Assembly (NCBI GenBank): GCA_052273845.1
Contig: DAVZHM010000096.1
Location: 1-5,989 of the forward strand
Origin: Fimenecus sp052273845
GTDB taxonomy: Bacteria > Bacillota > Clostridia > Oscillospirales > Acutalibacteraceae
Reading direction: 5' to 3'
DNA: 5,989 bases
The translations under genes were made by a program, and so were the position numbers. Each line of letters starts with the position of its first letter. The first letter of the stretch is position 1. The notes under the pieces are model-generated. The model was given only the letters and a program-made list of their open reading frames with translations, had not been told where the DNA came from and ran no database searches. Shown here one piece after another: positions 1-5,835 of this stretch.

Positions 1-1
1 A

Positions 2-22
2 GGAGACATCTTTTTTGTCTCC
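2..22 (-). terminator. Probable intrinsic terminator of the tRNA-Pro transcript (T-tract outside window)
   Basis: On the minus strand, seven bases after the tRNA CCA, GGAGACA and TGTCTCC form a perfect 7-bp stem around an A-rich 7-nt loop. The first base after the stem is T, and the rest of the expected T-tract lies beyond the window edge. Position and shape fit an intrinsic terminator for the tRNA. The missing tail is why confidence is moderate. Confidence 0.6.
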
Positions 23-28
23 ACATTA

Positions 29-104
29 TGGTCCGAGTGGCGAGACTTGAACTCATGGCCTCTTGACCCCCAGTCAAGCGCGCTACCAACTGCGCCACAC
101 CCGG
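29..104 (-). tRNA. tRNA-Pro, anticodon GGG
   Basis: The minus strand folds into a complete 76-nt cloverleaf with encoded CCA (29-31). The acceptor stem CCGGGTG pairs with CACTCGG (one G-U), and the D-arm is GCGC/GCGC around a GG-containing loop. The anticodon stem CTTGA/TCAAG encloses CTGGGGG, giving anticodon GGG, which reads CCC and probably CCU. The T-loop is TTCAAGT. The C1-G72 pair with A73 and the GG at positions 35-36 agree with bacterial proline identity. One oddity is the outer end of the T-stem, which has an A49-C65 mismatch followed by a T50-G64 wobble. The gene has its own promoter and probable terminator, so it looks like a single-gene transcription unit. Confidence 0.97.
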
Positions 105-150
105 ATATGTTTTTTGCGATTCAGGGAAGCCCCTGAACAACTGCTCGAAT

Positions 151-179
151 ATATTAGCACAAGATTTTCGATTTTGCAA
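151..179 (-). promoter_or_regulatory. Sigma-A-type promoter for tRNA-Pro
   Basis: On the minus strand, TTGCAA (174-179) and TAATAT (151-156) are separated by exactly 17 bp. Transcription would start near 144, giving a leader of about 40 nt before the mature tRNA. The leader contains a 6-bp hairpin at 121-136 (TCAGGG/CCCTGA around a 4-nt loop), which may matter for 5' processing. Confidence 0.75.
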
Positions 180-302
180 GAGTAAATTTCATTTTTTCTG
201 AAGTTTTCGTCATATTTCTTGAAAGAACATTTCCAAATCGCCTTTTGAACGCCCCTTTTCCCGCTTCTCACGCGTTTCATTTTGCAAATTCTACAACGGT
301 CC
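180..302. other. Intergenic stretch with no gene recognised
   Basis: This AT-rich spacer lies between the back-to-back promoters of the tRNA (minus) and mntP (plus). I see no ribosome-bound reading frame, RNA fold or repeat in it. A minus-strand open frame crossing it runs into the tRNA and has no family resemblance. Confidence 0.6.
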
Positions 303-331
303 TTGACGCTCGACACATTTCGCGTTATAAT
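303..331 (+). promoter_or_regulatory. Sigma-A promoter of the mntP riboswitch transcript
   Basis: TTGACG (303-308) and a perfect TATAAT (326-331) are separated by 17 bp. Transcription should start around 338-340, a few bases upstream of the riboswitch P1 helix. A promoter this close to consensus suggests that control is exerted after initiation, by the riboswitch. I see no clear DNA operator for an MntR-like regulator next to it. Confidence 0.9.
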
Positions 332-344
332 ACCCCTCACAAAA

Positions 345-440
345 ACTTCGTAAGGGAGTAGCAAGCACACCTTTTGTGTGTAGCAGGTAAACATACTGAC
401 CGTGCGGTCCGGCTTGTTTTAAATTGCGAGACTTATGTAT
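345..440 (+). ncRNA. yybP-ykoY manganese riboswitch aptamer
   Basis: The leader carries the family's conserved blocks in order: GGGAGTAGC (about 354-362), CATACTGACCGT (392-403), a CCGGC element (409-413) and GCGAGACTT (426-434). P1 can form from CGTAAG (349-354) with CTTATG (432-437), including one G-U pair. A side hairpin CACAC/GTGTG (366-370 with 376-380) fits the variable P2 arm. The family is known to bind Mn2+ and to switch on exporters such as MntP, and the next gene is indeed mntP. The call rests on motif order, P1 complementarity and context. A covariance-model score was not computed. Confidence 0.93.
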
Positions 441-498
441 AACTGTTAAAGCTATACCATAAGTCCCCTCCTATGCTAAAATCGACACCCGGGTATGG
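430..498 (+). promoter_or_regulatory. Riboswitch expression platform (competing hairpins)
   Basis: GACTTATG (430-437), which includes the 3' strand of aptamer P1, is perfectly complementary to CATAAGTC (458-465), and TATA (438-441) with TATA (453-456) extends that helix. The released strand 457-467 can instead pair with GGGTATGG (491-498): CCATA with TATGG and CCC with GGG, with AGT bulged. That pairing would destroy the left arm of the terminator. The arrangement reads as an ON switch. Without Mn2+ the 430-465 hairpin forms and termination proceeds. With Mn2+, P1 forms, strand 457-467 is freed and acts as antiterminator. The complementarities are directly visible; the switching order is inferred. 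Confidence 0.65.
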
Positions 499-528
499 CT
501 TTTGCCGTTCCCGGGTTTTTGTATTTTT
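487..528 (+). terminator. Riboswitch-controlled intrinsic terminator upstream of mntP
   Basis: ACCCGGG (487-493) pairs with CCCGGGT (510-516), and the helix continues inside through TGGC/GCC-type pairs around a TTTT loop. It is followed by TTTTT, GTA and TTTTT (516-528). It lies between the aptamer and the mntP start, the expected position for a transcriptional yybP-ykoY switch. Confidence 0.9.
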
Positions 529-536
529 GAACACTT

Positions 537-540
537 GGAG
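537..540 (+). promoter_or_regulatory. Ribosome binding site of mntP
   Basis: GGAG lies 10 nt before ATG 551, slightly longer spacing than usual. It selects the 551 start over an earlier in-frame ATG at 473, which would place the coding region across the terminator hairpin and add residues unlike MntP. Confidence 0.7.
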
Positions 541-550
541 AAATTTAAAA

Positions 551-1135
551 ATGAATCGACCCTTGCTTTTTGTGTGCAACAGCATTTTACTCGGAGTCGG
601 TCTTGCAATGGACGCGTTTTCGGGTTCGCTTGCAAACGGATTAAACGAGCCGAAAATGCGGCGCGGGAAAATGTGCGGTGTCGCCGGTATTTTTGCGCTG
701 TTTCAAGCGATTATGCCGATGATTGGCTGGCTTTGCATACACACGGTGGTGCAATACTTTCAGTCCTTTTCAGCTTTCATCCCTTGGATTGCGCTTCTTT
801 TGCTCGGTTATATCGGCGGCAAAATGATTTATGACAGTGTGAAAAACAAAGGCGACTCAAGCGAAAAGCCGAAAGCAGGTTTCGGTGCTTTACCGGTACA
901 AGGGGTGGCAACTTCCATTGACGCGTTTTCCGTCGGGTTTACGATTGCCGATTACGGCTTCGGTATGGCGTCGACCGCCGCAAGCATTATCGCGGTCGTT
1001 ACCTTTTAGCTTCGCTTCGGCGGGCTTTGCATCGGTAAAAAATTCGGTACAAAAATCGCCGGAAAAGCGGGCATTCTCGGCGGTACCATTCTTCTTTTGG
1101 TTGGATTGGAAATTTTTATCAAAAGCTTTCTGTAA
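551..1135 (+). pseudogene. mntP: Manganese exporter MntP, interrupted by an in-frame TAG
   Basis: MntP (formerly YebN, DUF204) is a six-helix inner-membrane Mn2+ exporter. The open frame from ATG 551 gives 152 residues (family about 185-190) with both hallmark repeats: MDAFSGSLANG (D21) near the start and TSIDAFSVG (D114) in the second half, plus a GYIGGKMI segment (86-93). It stops at TAG 1007-1009 inside the fifth helix. The same frame then continues for 41 codons to TAA 1133-1135 and encodes a typical MntP tail, including CIGKKFG and ILGGTILLLVGLEI. Total length without the stop would be 194 codons. Between 1004 and 1028 the next frame reads SFASAG, more MntP-like than the in-frame LRFGG, so two compensating one-base errors or indels are as likely as a point nonsense mutation. 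As written the protein lacks part of TM5 and all of TM6 and is probably inactive. The upstream Mn2+ riboswitch supports the identity. Confidence 0.88.
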
Positions 1136-1224
1136 CAATTTATAAATCCGCGTTTTTTCGTAAAACAGATTTTTCCGTTTCATTTCCGAATTGTGAATGA
1201 TTTGTTAAAAGTGTATTTTCAATA

Positions 1225-1252
1225 TTGACTAACGGTCATTTTGTGCTAAAAT
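1225..1252 (+). promoter_or_regulatory. Promoter of the tetR-RND-lipoprotein operon
   Basis: TTGACT (1225-1230) and TAAAAT (1247-1252) lie 16 bp apart, giving a predicted start near 1259. The -35 box is embedded in the left operator arm and the right arm lies just past the start site, so bound repressor would both mask the promoter and block escape. Confidence 0.75.
1226..1241 (+). promoter_or_regulatory. TetR operator, left arm (O1)
   Basis: TGACTAACGGTCATTT is the exact reverse complement of 1267-1282. Its first 13 bases also have internal dyad ends, TGAC-N5-GTCA, as expected for a dimeric TetR-family site. It overlaps the -35 element. Assignment to the adjacent regulator is inferred from position. 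Confidence 0.8.
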
Positions 1253-1266
1253 GGTGCAGGTTTAAG

Positions 1267-1282
1267 AAATGACCGTTAGTCA
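1267..1282 (+). promoter_or_regulatory. TetR operator, right arm (O2)
   Basis: AAATGACCGTTAGTCA is a perfect inverted copy of 1226-1241, starting 26 bp after the left arm ends. The centres of the two TGAC-N5-GTCA cores (1226-1238 and 1270-1282) are 44 bp apart, about four helical turns, so two dimers could bind the same face of the DNA. It falls in the untranslated leader between the predicted start site and the tetR ribosome binding site. Confidence 0.8.
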
Positions 1283-1301
1283 TTTTTATTGTTTGTTCCA
1301 A

Positions 1302-1308
1302 AAAGAGG
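1302..1308 (+). promoter_or_regulatory. Ribosome binding site fixing the tetR start
   Basis: AAAGAGG sits 7 nt before ATG 1316. It rules out the upstream in-frame TTG at 1289, which has no such site and would add nine residues ahead of the regulator. Confidence 0.8.
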
Positions 1309-1315
1309 TATAAAA

Positions 1316-1951
1316 ATGGATAAAATCGTGCAAAAGAAAAACGAGAAATATCAAAACTTAATTTCCGCCGCCTTTGATTTATTTGAAACAGACGGCATTG
1401 CTTCGGTTTCCATTGATGACATCGTAAAAAAAGCAGGCGTGGCAAAAGGTACGTTTTATTTGTATTTTAAAGACAAATTCGACCTCATTTCCAAACTGAT
1501 TTTGAAGAAGGCCACCGAATTTTTGCATTTGGAAACGGAAATTCCCGATATACAAAGTCACGCGGATTTTGAACACTGCGTAAAATGCTATGTTGACATT
1601 TTGGTGGATTTCTTGGAGCACAACAAAACGCTTACGCTTTTAATTGACAAAAACGTGCATGTCTGCGTCAACGCAGTGATTGAAAACCGTGAGGGGCCCG
1701 TCAAAGAACTGTATGACAATATCCTCGCCTATTTCGAGCGTTGCGGCTTTTCAACCGACGAAGTCTGCGCAAAAATGTATATCTATATTGATATGGTGGT
1801 TTCTTCGTGCTGCAACGCCATTTTGCGCGGGAAACCGTACACGCTCACGGAAATTAAACCGTATTTGTATGAAATTGTCACGGCGAGCATTTACAGCTCG
1901 TCACAACGCGAAAAACACAGCGACGCATTGCCGCAGGCAGAAAGCAGGTAA
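1316..1951 (+). CDS. TetR/AcrR-family transcriptional regulator
   Basis: This 211-residue protein has the size and plan of a TetR-family repressor. An N-terminal helix-turn-helix at about residues 11-60 contains the family pattern: SAAFDLFETDGIASVSIDDIV, then AGVAKGTFYLYFKDKFDL, with the recognition helix around 40-50. The rest is the variable ligand-binding and dimerisation domain. That domain is cysteine-rich (HCVKC, HVCV, a CG...C pair and SSCC), which could allow thiol or metal sensing, but this is speculation. Paired operators flanking its own promoter indicate autorepression and control of the two downstream genes. The stop is 6 bp before the permease ATG, so the genes are co-transcribed. 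By analogy with other TetR-pump pairs, the ligand is probably a substrate of the pump; nothing in the sequence identifies it. Family assignment is firm and the inducer is unknown. Confidence 0.95.
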   Translation: MDKIVQKKNEKYQNLISAAFDLFETDGIASVSIDDIVKKAGVAKGTFYLYFKDKFDLISKLILKKATEFLHLETEIPDIQSHADFEHCVKCYVDILVDFLEHNKTLTLLIDKNVHVCVNAVIENREGPVKELYDNILAYFERCGFSTDEVCAKMYIYIDMVVSSCCNAILRGKPYTLTEIKPYLYEIVTASIYSSSQREKHSDALPQAESR

Positions 1952-1957
1952 TAGAAA

Positions 1958-4093
1958 ATGATTCAAAAGATTGCAAGGTGGGCAGCATATCACCCGAAAA
2001 TCGTGGTTACCGTTGCCGTTATCCTTTTAATTCCGTCTTTCATCGGATTTATGTGTACGCGGGTAAATTACGATATTCTGTCCTATTTGCCCGATGATTT
2101 GGAGTCGGTGCAAGGTGAGCAAGTGCTCGGCCAAACCTTTAACAACGCGGGAATGTCCATTGTTATTGTGGAAGATATGCCCGCAAAATACACTTCTGCG
2201 TTCAAAGAGGAGATCGCCGAAATTGAGGGCGTGCGCACGGTAATGTGGGTAGATGACCTTGTCGGCACACAAACGCCCGTGGAAGTGTTGCCCGACGCCA
2301 TACAGCAGATTTTTTACAGTGCGGACGGCAACAAAACAATGATGCTTGTGCAGTATGAAAACGCAGGCTCCTCGGAAGAAACGCTGCAAGCCATCAAACA
2401 AATCAAAAAACTTGCCAACGAAAAAACCTTTATCAGCGGAATGTCCGCCATCACCGAAGACACAAAAGAAATCGCCGACAGCCAAGCCCCTTTATATGTG
2501 ACGGTCGCCATTTTATTGGCACTTGGGATTATGTCGTTTATGATGGAATCGTGGATTTTGCCATTCGTCATACTCGCCGCTTTGGGCATGGCAATCCTTT
2601 ACAATATGGGCAGCAACATCTTCTTAGGGCAAATCTCCTTTATTACACAAGCGATTGCCGCCATTTTGCAGTTGGGCGTCACGATGGACTACTCCATTTT
2701 CTTAATGGACCGTTACACGGAAGAAAAACAAAAATTCCCCGACCGCCGCGACGCGATGGCGAGCGCGGTCACCAAATCCTTTACGGCGCTGATGGGCAGT
2801 TCTCTCACCACGATTTTCGGCTTTGTGGCGCTGTGCTTTATGCAGTTGGGATTGGGTTTTGATATCGGCTTTGTGATGGCAAAAGGTGTTGTATTCGGCA
2901 TTTTGACCGTGGTTTTGGTGCTTCCCGAAATCATCTTACTGACGGAAGAATACATCAACAAATACAAACATCGCAGTATTATCCCCTCTTTCGGCGGCGT
3001 AAACCGCTTCGTGTTCAAATTCAAAAAAGTGTTTGCCGTACTGTTCGTGGTTTTGTTAATTCCCACCTACATTGTGCAAAGCAACGCCGATGTGTATTAC
3101 AATTTTGACAAGGCGCTTCCGAGCGATTTGGTTTCCATTCAAGGCTTAAACAAACTGAAAACCGACTTCAATATGGCGTCCACGCAATTTTTGATTGTCG
3201 ATGACAGTTTGCCCACAGGGGAACTGATGCAAATGGAAAAAGAAATCGAAAATTTGGACGGAATTTCTTCTCTGCTTGCATACAACTCCATTTTGGGGCC
3301 TGCTGTACCCGATGATATTATCCCCGATTCCATTTTGGAAATCTGTAAAAAAGACGGCAAGCAGATGATTATGGTCAATTCCGAATACGGCGCGGCGACA
3401 GACGAACTGAACACGCAACTTCAGCAAATGGAAGAAATTGTGAAGCGATATGATGACAGCGCGCTGATTACGGGCGAAGGCGCACTTACGAAAGACTTAA
3501 TCACCACCACGGACCGAGATTTCCTTGTGACGAGCATACTGTCTATTGCGGCAATTTTCATTTTGATTGCCATATGCTTTAAGTCCGTTACCGTGCCCAT
3601 TTTGCTGGTGCTTTCCATTGAATTTGCCATTTGGATAAACCTGTCTTTTGCAACGGTGATGGGTACGGAAATCTCCTTTGTTGCGCCCACGGTTATCAAC
3701 TGCGTGCAACTCGGTGCAACGGTGGATTACGCCATACTGCTGACCACCCGTTTCCGCGAGGAACTGCGGCTCGGCAAACCGAAAAAAGACGCGATTTTAA
3801 ATGCAGCAAACGCGGCGGAACACTCCATTTTGCAAAGCGCATCGGTCTTTTTCGTGGCAACTTTCGGCGTGTATCTCATTTGCGATATTTCGCTGATTAA
3901 AGGCATTTGCGCGTTGCTTGCAAGAGGTTCGGTTATCAGCGCATTGGTGATTGTGTTCTTCTTAACGCCGATACTTTACCTGTGCGAGGGTGTCATCAAC
4001 AAAACAAGTCACGGCTGGCGCGAAAACAAGCCGCTGAAAATTTTCAAAAATAAATCTCAAAAAACGAAAAGTGAGGTGCAGACCGATGCGTAA
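1958..4093 (+). CDS. RND-superfamily MMPL/HAE3-type transporter permease
   Basis: This 711-residue membrane protein has the two-fold RND plan: TM1 (about 13-33), an extracytoplasmic loop (35-170), five helices (178-328), then TM7 (354-373), a second loop (380-515) and five helices (521-677). TM4 carries LGVTMDYSIFLMDRYTEE (D244-Y245), and TM10 the matching LGATVDYAILLTTRFREE (D590-Y591). These are the GxxxDY signatures of MMPL-type pumps, whose aspartates take part in proton coupling. The loops are short compared with the roughly 1000-residue HAE1 (AcrB-type) pumps, which places it with HAE3/MMPL proteins of lipids, hydrophobic compounds or drugs. The cytoplasmic tail after 680 is basic. The start follows a weak GCAGG site 9 nt upstream, so translation may depend on coupling to tetR. 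The stop overlaps the lipoprotein start. The substrate cannot be read from the sequence, and no outer-membrane channel or classical membrane-fusion protein is present in the window. Confidence 0.93.
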   Translation: MIQKIARWAAYHPKIVVTVAVILLIPSFIGFMCTRVNYDILSYLPDDLESVQGEQVLGQTFNNAGMSIVIVEDMPAKYTSAFKEEIAEIEGVRTVMWVDDLVGTQTPVEVLPDAIQQIFYSADGNKTMMLVQYENAGSSEETLQAIKQIKKLANEKTFISGMSAITEDTKEIADSQAPLYVTVAILLALGIMSFMMESWILPFVILAALGMAILYNMGSNIFLGQISFITQAIAAILQLGVTMDYSIFLMDRYTEEKQKFPDRRDAMASAVTKSFTALMGSSLTTIFGFVALCFMQLGLGFDIGFVMAKGVVFGILTVVLVLPEIILLTEEYINKYKHRSIIPSFGGVNRFVFKFKKVFAVLFVVLLIPTYIVQSNADVYYNFDKALPSDLVSIQGLNKLKTDFNMASTQFLIVDDSLPTGELMQMEKEIENLDGISSLLAYNSILGPAVPDDIIPDSILEICKKDGKQMIMVNSEYGAATDELNTQLQQMEEIVKRYDDSALITGEGALTKDLITTTDRDFLVTSILSIAAIFILIAICFKSVTVPILLVLSIEFAIWINLSFATVMGTEISFVAPTVINCVQLGATVDYAILLTTRFREELRLGKPKKDAILNAANAAEHSILQSASVFFVATFGVYLICDISLIKGICALLARGSVISALVIVFFLTPILYLCEGVINKTSHGWRENKPLKIFKNKSQKTKSEVQTDA
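4073..4078 (+). promoter_or_regulatory. Ribosome binding site fixing the lipoprotein start
   Basis: GAGGTG lies inside the last codons of the permease gene, 7 nt before ATG 4086. It supports that start over the in-frame GTG at 4071, which would overlap the site itself and add five residues ahead of the signal peptide. Confidence 0.85.
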
Positions 4094-5774
4094 AAATACA
4101 GGGATAAAAGCCGTGAGCGCCGTGCTTGCCGGGGTGCTTATGGCAACCACTTTCGTCGGCTGTCAAAAAAAATCGGTTACGGATAATGCTATTTTAAACG
4201 AGGCTTTGGGCAATGCACAATATGTGCAACAGGAATACGCCACCATCGCCGAAAAGGTGAAAAAAGACGAGACCGTTTATGTCAACGCCAAAGCGGACGG
4301 CACGGTTTACAAAGTCAATGTGACCGATTGGTTGCATACCGATACGCCGCAGGTGCGCATTGCCGACACGAGCAACTTAAAAAACATTCAAAATGTGAAA
4401 ACCTTAACGCAACCCGTTGAGAAAGACGGTATGCTTTATTGGGATATGGACACGACCGACCTGTATTACAGCGGTGTTACCGAAGCGCAACCGCCTGTTT
4501 CCTTCACAATCAAGTATTTTCTTGATGGCACAGAAATGACTGCGGACGAAATCGCGGGCAAAAAAGGCAATGTTGCCATACAGATTACCGTTTCCAACAG
4601 CTTGAAAAAGAAAGTCACCGTTTCGGGCAAATCCTACGAAATCACCTGCCCGATGCTTGTTGCAGGCGGCACGATTCTGCCCGAAGATACATTCAGCAAT
4701 ATTGCCATTGACTACGGCACCGCAATGAGTGACGGCGCAAAACAAATCGTATTTTTCGCAGGCATACCGGGAATTGACGAAAGTTTGGGATTGTCGGAAC
4801 TGAATATGTCCGTTATTGACAAATCCATGTATACCGACACCTACACCATTACCGCCTACACCGAATGTTTTTCTCTCGGCAATATGATGTTTGCGGTGAT
4901 GCCGTTTTCCTCGGTCGGCGCTTTGGGCAACGGCGGACTTACGGACAGCATTGACAGCGTTAAAGAAGTGCTCACGGATGTTGAAAAAATCCAAACCGCG
5001 ATGAACGGTTTGGATGTGCAGAAAATGATTGATTTGCTGTACGGCGACTCCAACAAAATCGAGGAGATTATGGGCGCTGTGGGAAAAGCCTCGGTTTTAT
5101 ACAGTGAAAACGAAAAAATGCTCAAGGTTTTGGGCGGGTATATGACCGACGAGAATATGGAAAAACTCGACAAATTGGTTACTGACCTCAACAACACCGA
5201 TATGGAAGCGGTTTCCGAAACATTAAGTGACCCCAAAATGAAACAACTTTTGGCGCTTCTGCCGAAACTCTCGTCAAGCCTTTCCGACATTGCGGTGCTC
5301 GCCGAGGATTTGAATGCGGTGATGCCGATTTTTGAAAGTCTTTCCGCTGATATGGAGGACCCCGAAATTCAAAAATCCGTGGAAAATCTGCCGGAAACGC
5401 TTACAAAACTGAATGAAATCGTCGCAGTGCTCAACGAAAACAAAGAACTGCTTGAAACACTCGGAGCACTCGCAAGCGAGGACAATATAAAGCAGATTGA
5501 GGCGCTTATGGAAACCGCCGACAAATACGCCGATTTGGGTTCGCTTTCCGAAGAACAAACCGAAACGCTTGCCGGCAGAATGAAAGAATGGATAAACTTT
5601 GGCTGCACATATGATATTTTCACGCAAAAACCCGAACAGATGACTTCCTCGGTAATGTTCACCTACAAAACAGACGGCATTTCTGCTCCCGAGACAGTCC
5701 AAACCGCGGCAACTGCGACGGAAAAATCCGAAGACAACAAGTTTGTTGCTTGGTTCAAAGGCTTGTTCACCTAA
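4086..5774 (+). CDS. Predicted lipoprotein with helical repeats, putative partner of the RND permease
   Basis: This 562-residue protein has no function I can name. It begins with MRKNTGIK, a hydrophobic stretch (9-24) and FVGC, giving a type II signal peptide with lipidated Cys26; the lipobox is slightly atypical, with F at -3. Residues 60-280 look beta-rich and start with DETVYVNAKADGTVYKVNVTDW, a pattern I recall, without checking, from clostridial proteins encoded beside MMPL pumps. Residues about 285-505 are strongly helical and include a tandem repeat: DPKMKQLLALLPKL (382-395) recurs as DPEIQKSVENLPET (425-438), a 43-residue period, with fainter copies near 355 and 466. A short domain (505-535) and a tail ending WFKGLFT follow; there is no clear C-terminal membrane helix. 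The start overlaps the permease stop by 8 bp, so translation is coupled and a shared complex is likely. An adaptor or cargo-handing role outside the membrane is inference. Confidence 0.85.
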   Translation: MRKNTGIKAVSAVLAGVLMATTFVGCQKKSVTDNAILNEALGNAQYVQQEYATIAEKVKKDETVYVNAKADGTVYKVNVTDWLHTDTPQVRIADTSNLKNIQNVKTLTQPVEKDGMLYWDMDTTDLYYSGVTEAQPPVSFTIKYFLDGTEMTADEIAGKKGNVAIQITVSNSLKKKVTVSGKSYEITCPMLVAGGTILPEDTFSNIAIDYGTAMSDGAKQIVFFAGIPGIDESLGLSELNMSVIDKSMYTDTYTITAYTECFSLGNMMFAVMPFSSVGALGNGGLTDSIDSVKEVLTDVEKIQTAMNGLDVQKMIDLLYGDSNKIEEIMGAVGKASVLYSENEKMLKVLGGYMTDENMEKLDKLVTDLNNTDMEAVSETLSDPKMKQLLALLPKLSSSLSDIAVLAEDLNAVMPIFESLSADMEDPEIQKSVENLPETLTKLNEIVAVLNENKELLETLGALASEDNIKQIEALMETADKYADLGSLSEEQTETLAGRMKEWINFGCTYDIFTQKPEQMTSSVMFTYKTDGISAPETVQTAATATEKSEDNKFVAWFKGLFT

Positions 5775-5793
5775 CAGAACAGCACAACAAAAA

Positions 5794-5832
5794 TCCCCAC
5801 CGAAACTACGGTTTCAGTGGGGAAATCTTTTT
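5794..5832. terminator. Strong bidirectional intrinsic terminator
   Basis: TCCCCAC (5794-5800) pairs with GTGGGGA (5817-5823), and the stem continues past one C-A mismatch through GAAAC/GTTTC to a tiny loop. On the plus strand TTTTT follows at 5828-5832. On the minus strand the stem is followed by a TTTTTGTTG tract. It therefore ends the lipoprotein operon and also the convergent gene whose stop is at 5836. Confidence 0.93.
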
Positions 5833-5835
5833 GCT

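Noticed and set aside
121..136. Hairpin TCAGGG/CCCTGA as a terminator
   Set aside because: Neither strand has a T-tract directly after the stem, and it sits between the tRNA promoter and the tRNA, where termination would make no sense.
29..180. tRNA as an integration site for a mobile element
   Set aside because: I saw no integrase, no repeat of the tRNA 3' end elsewhere in the window, and no transposon or CRISPR-like repeat. The neighbouring genes look chromosomal.
83..394. Minus-strand open frame of 103 codons across the tRNA promoter and riboswitch
   Set aside because: It overlaps the tRNA, both promoters and the riboswitch, has no ribosome binding site and no family resemblance.
1007..1009. 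TAG recoded as pyrrolysine or another amino acid
   Set aside because: MntP has no catalytic need for it, no insertion element is evident, and the frame shift evidence and a simple mutation or sequencing error are more economical.
885..1145. Plus-strand open frame overlapping the end of mntP
   Set aside because: It is an out-of-frame reading of mntP. Only its short FSFASAG stretch (about 1005-1028) is of interest, as evidence for compensating indels.
1149..1175. GTTTTTTCGTAAAAC region as mntP terminator
   Set aside because: The possible stem is five weak A-T-rich pairs with an interrupted T-run, too weak to support a terminator call.
4404..4994. Long minus-strand frame (196 codons) inside the lipoprotein gene
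   Set aside because: Its phenylalanine/histidine/cysteine-rich composition is typical of an antisense shadow, and there is no ribosome binding site or promoter. The plus-strand gene has clear start signals.
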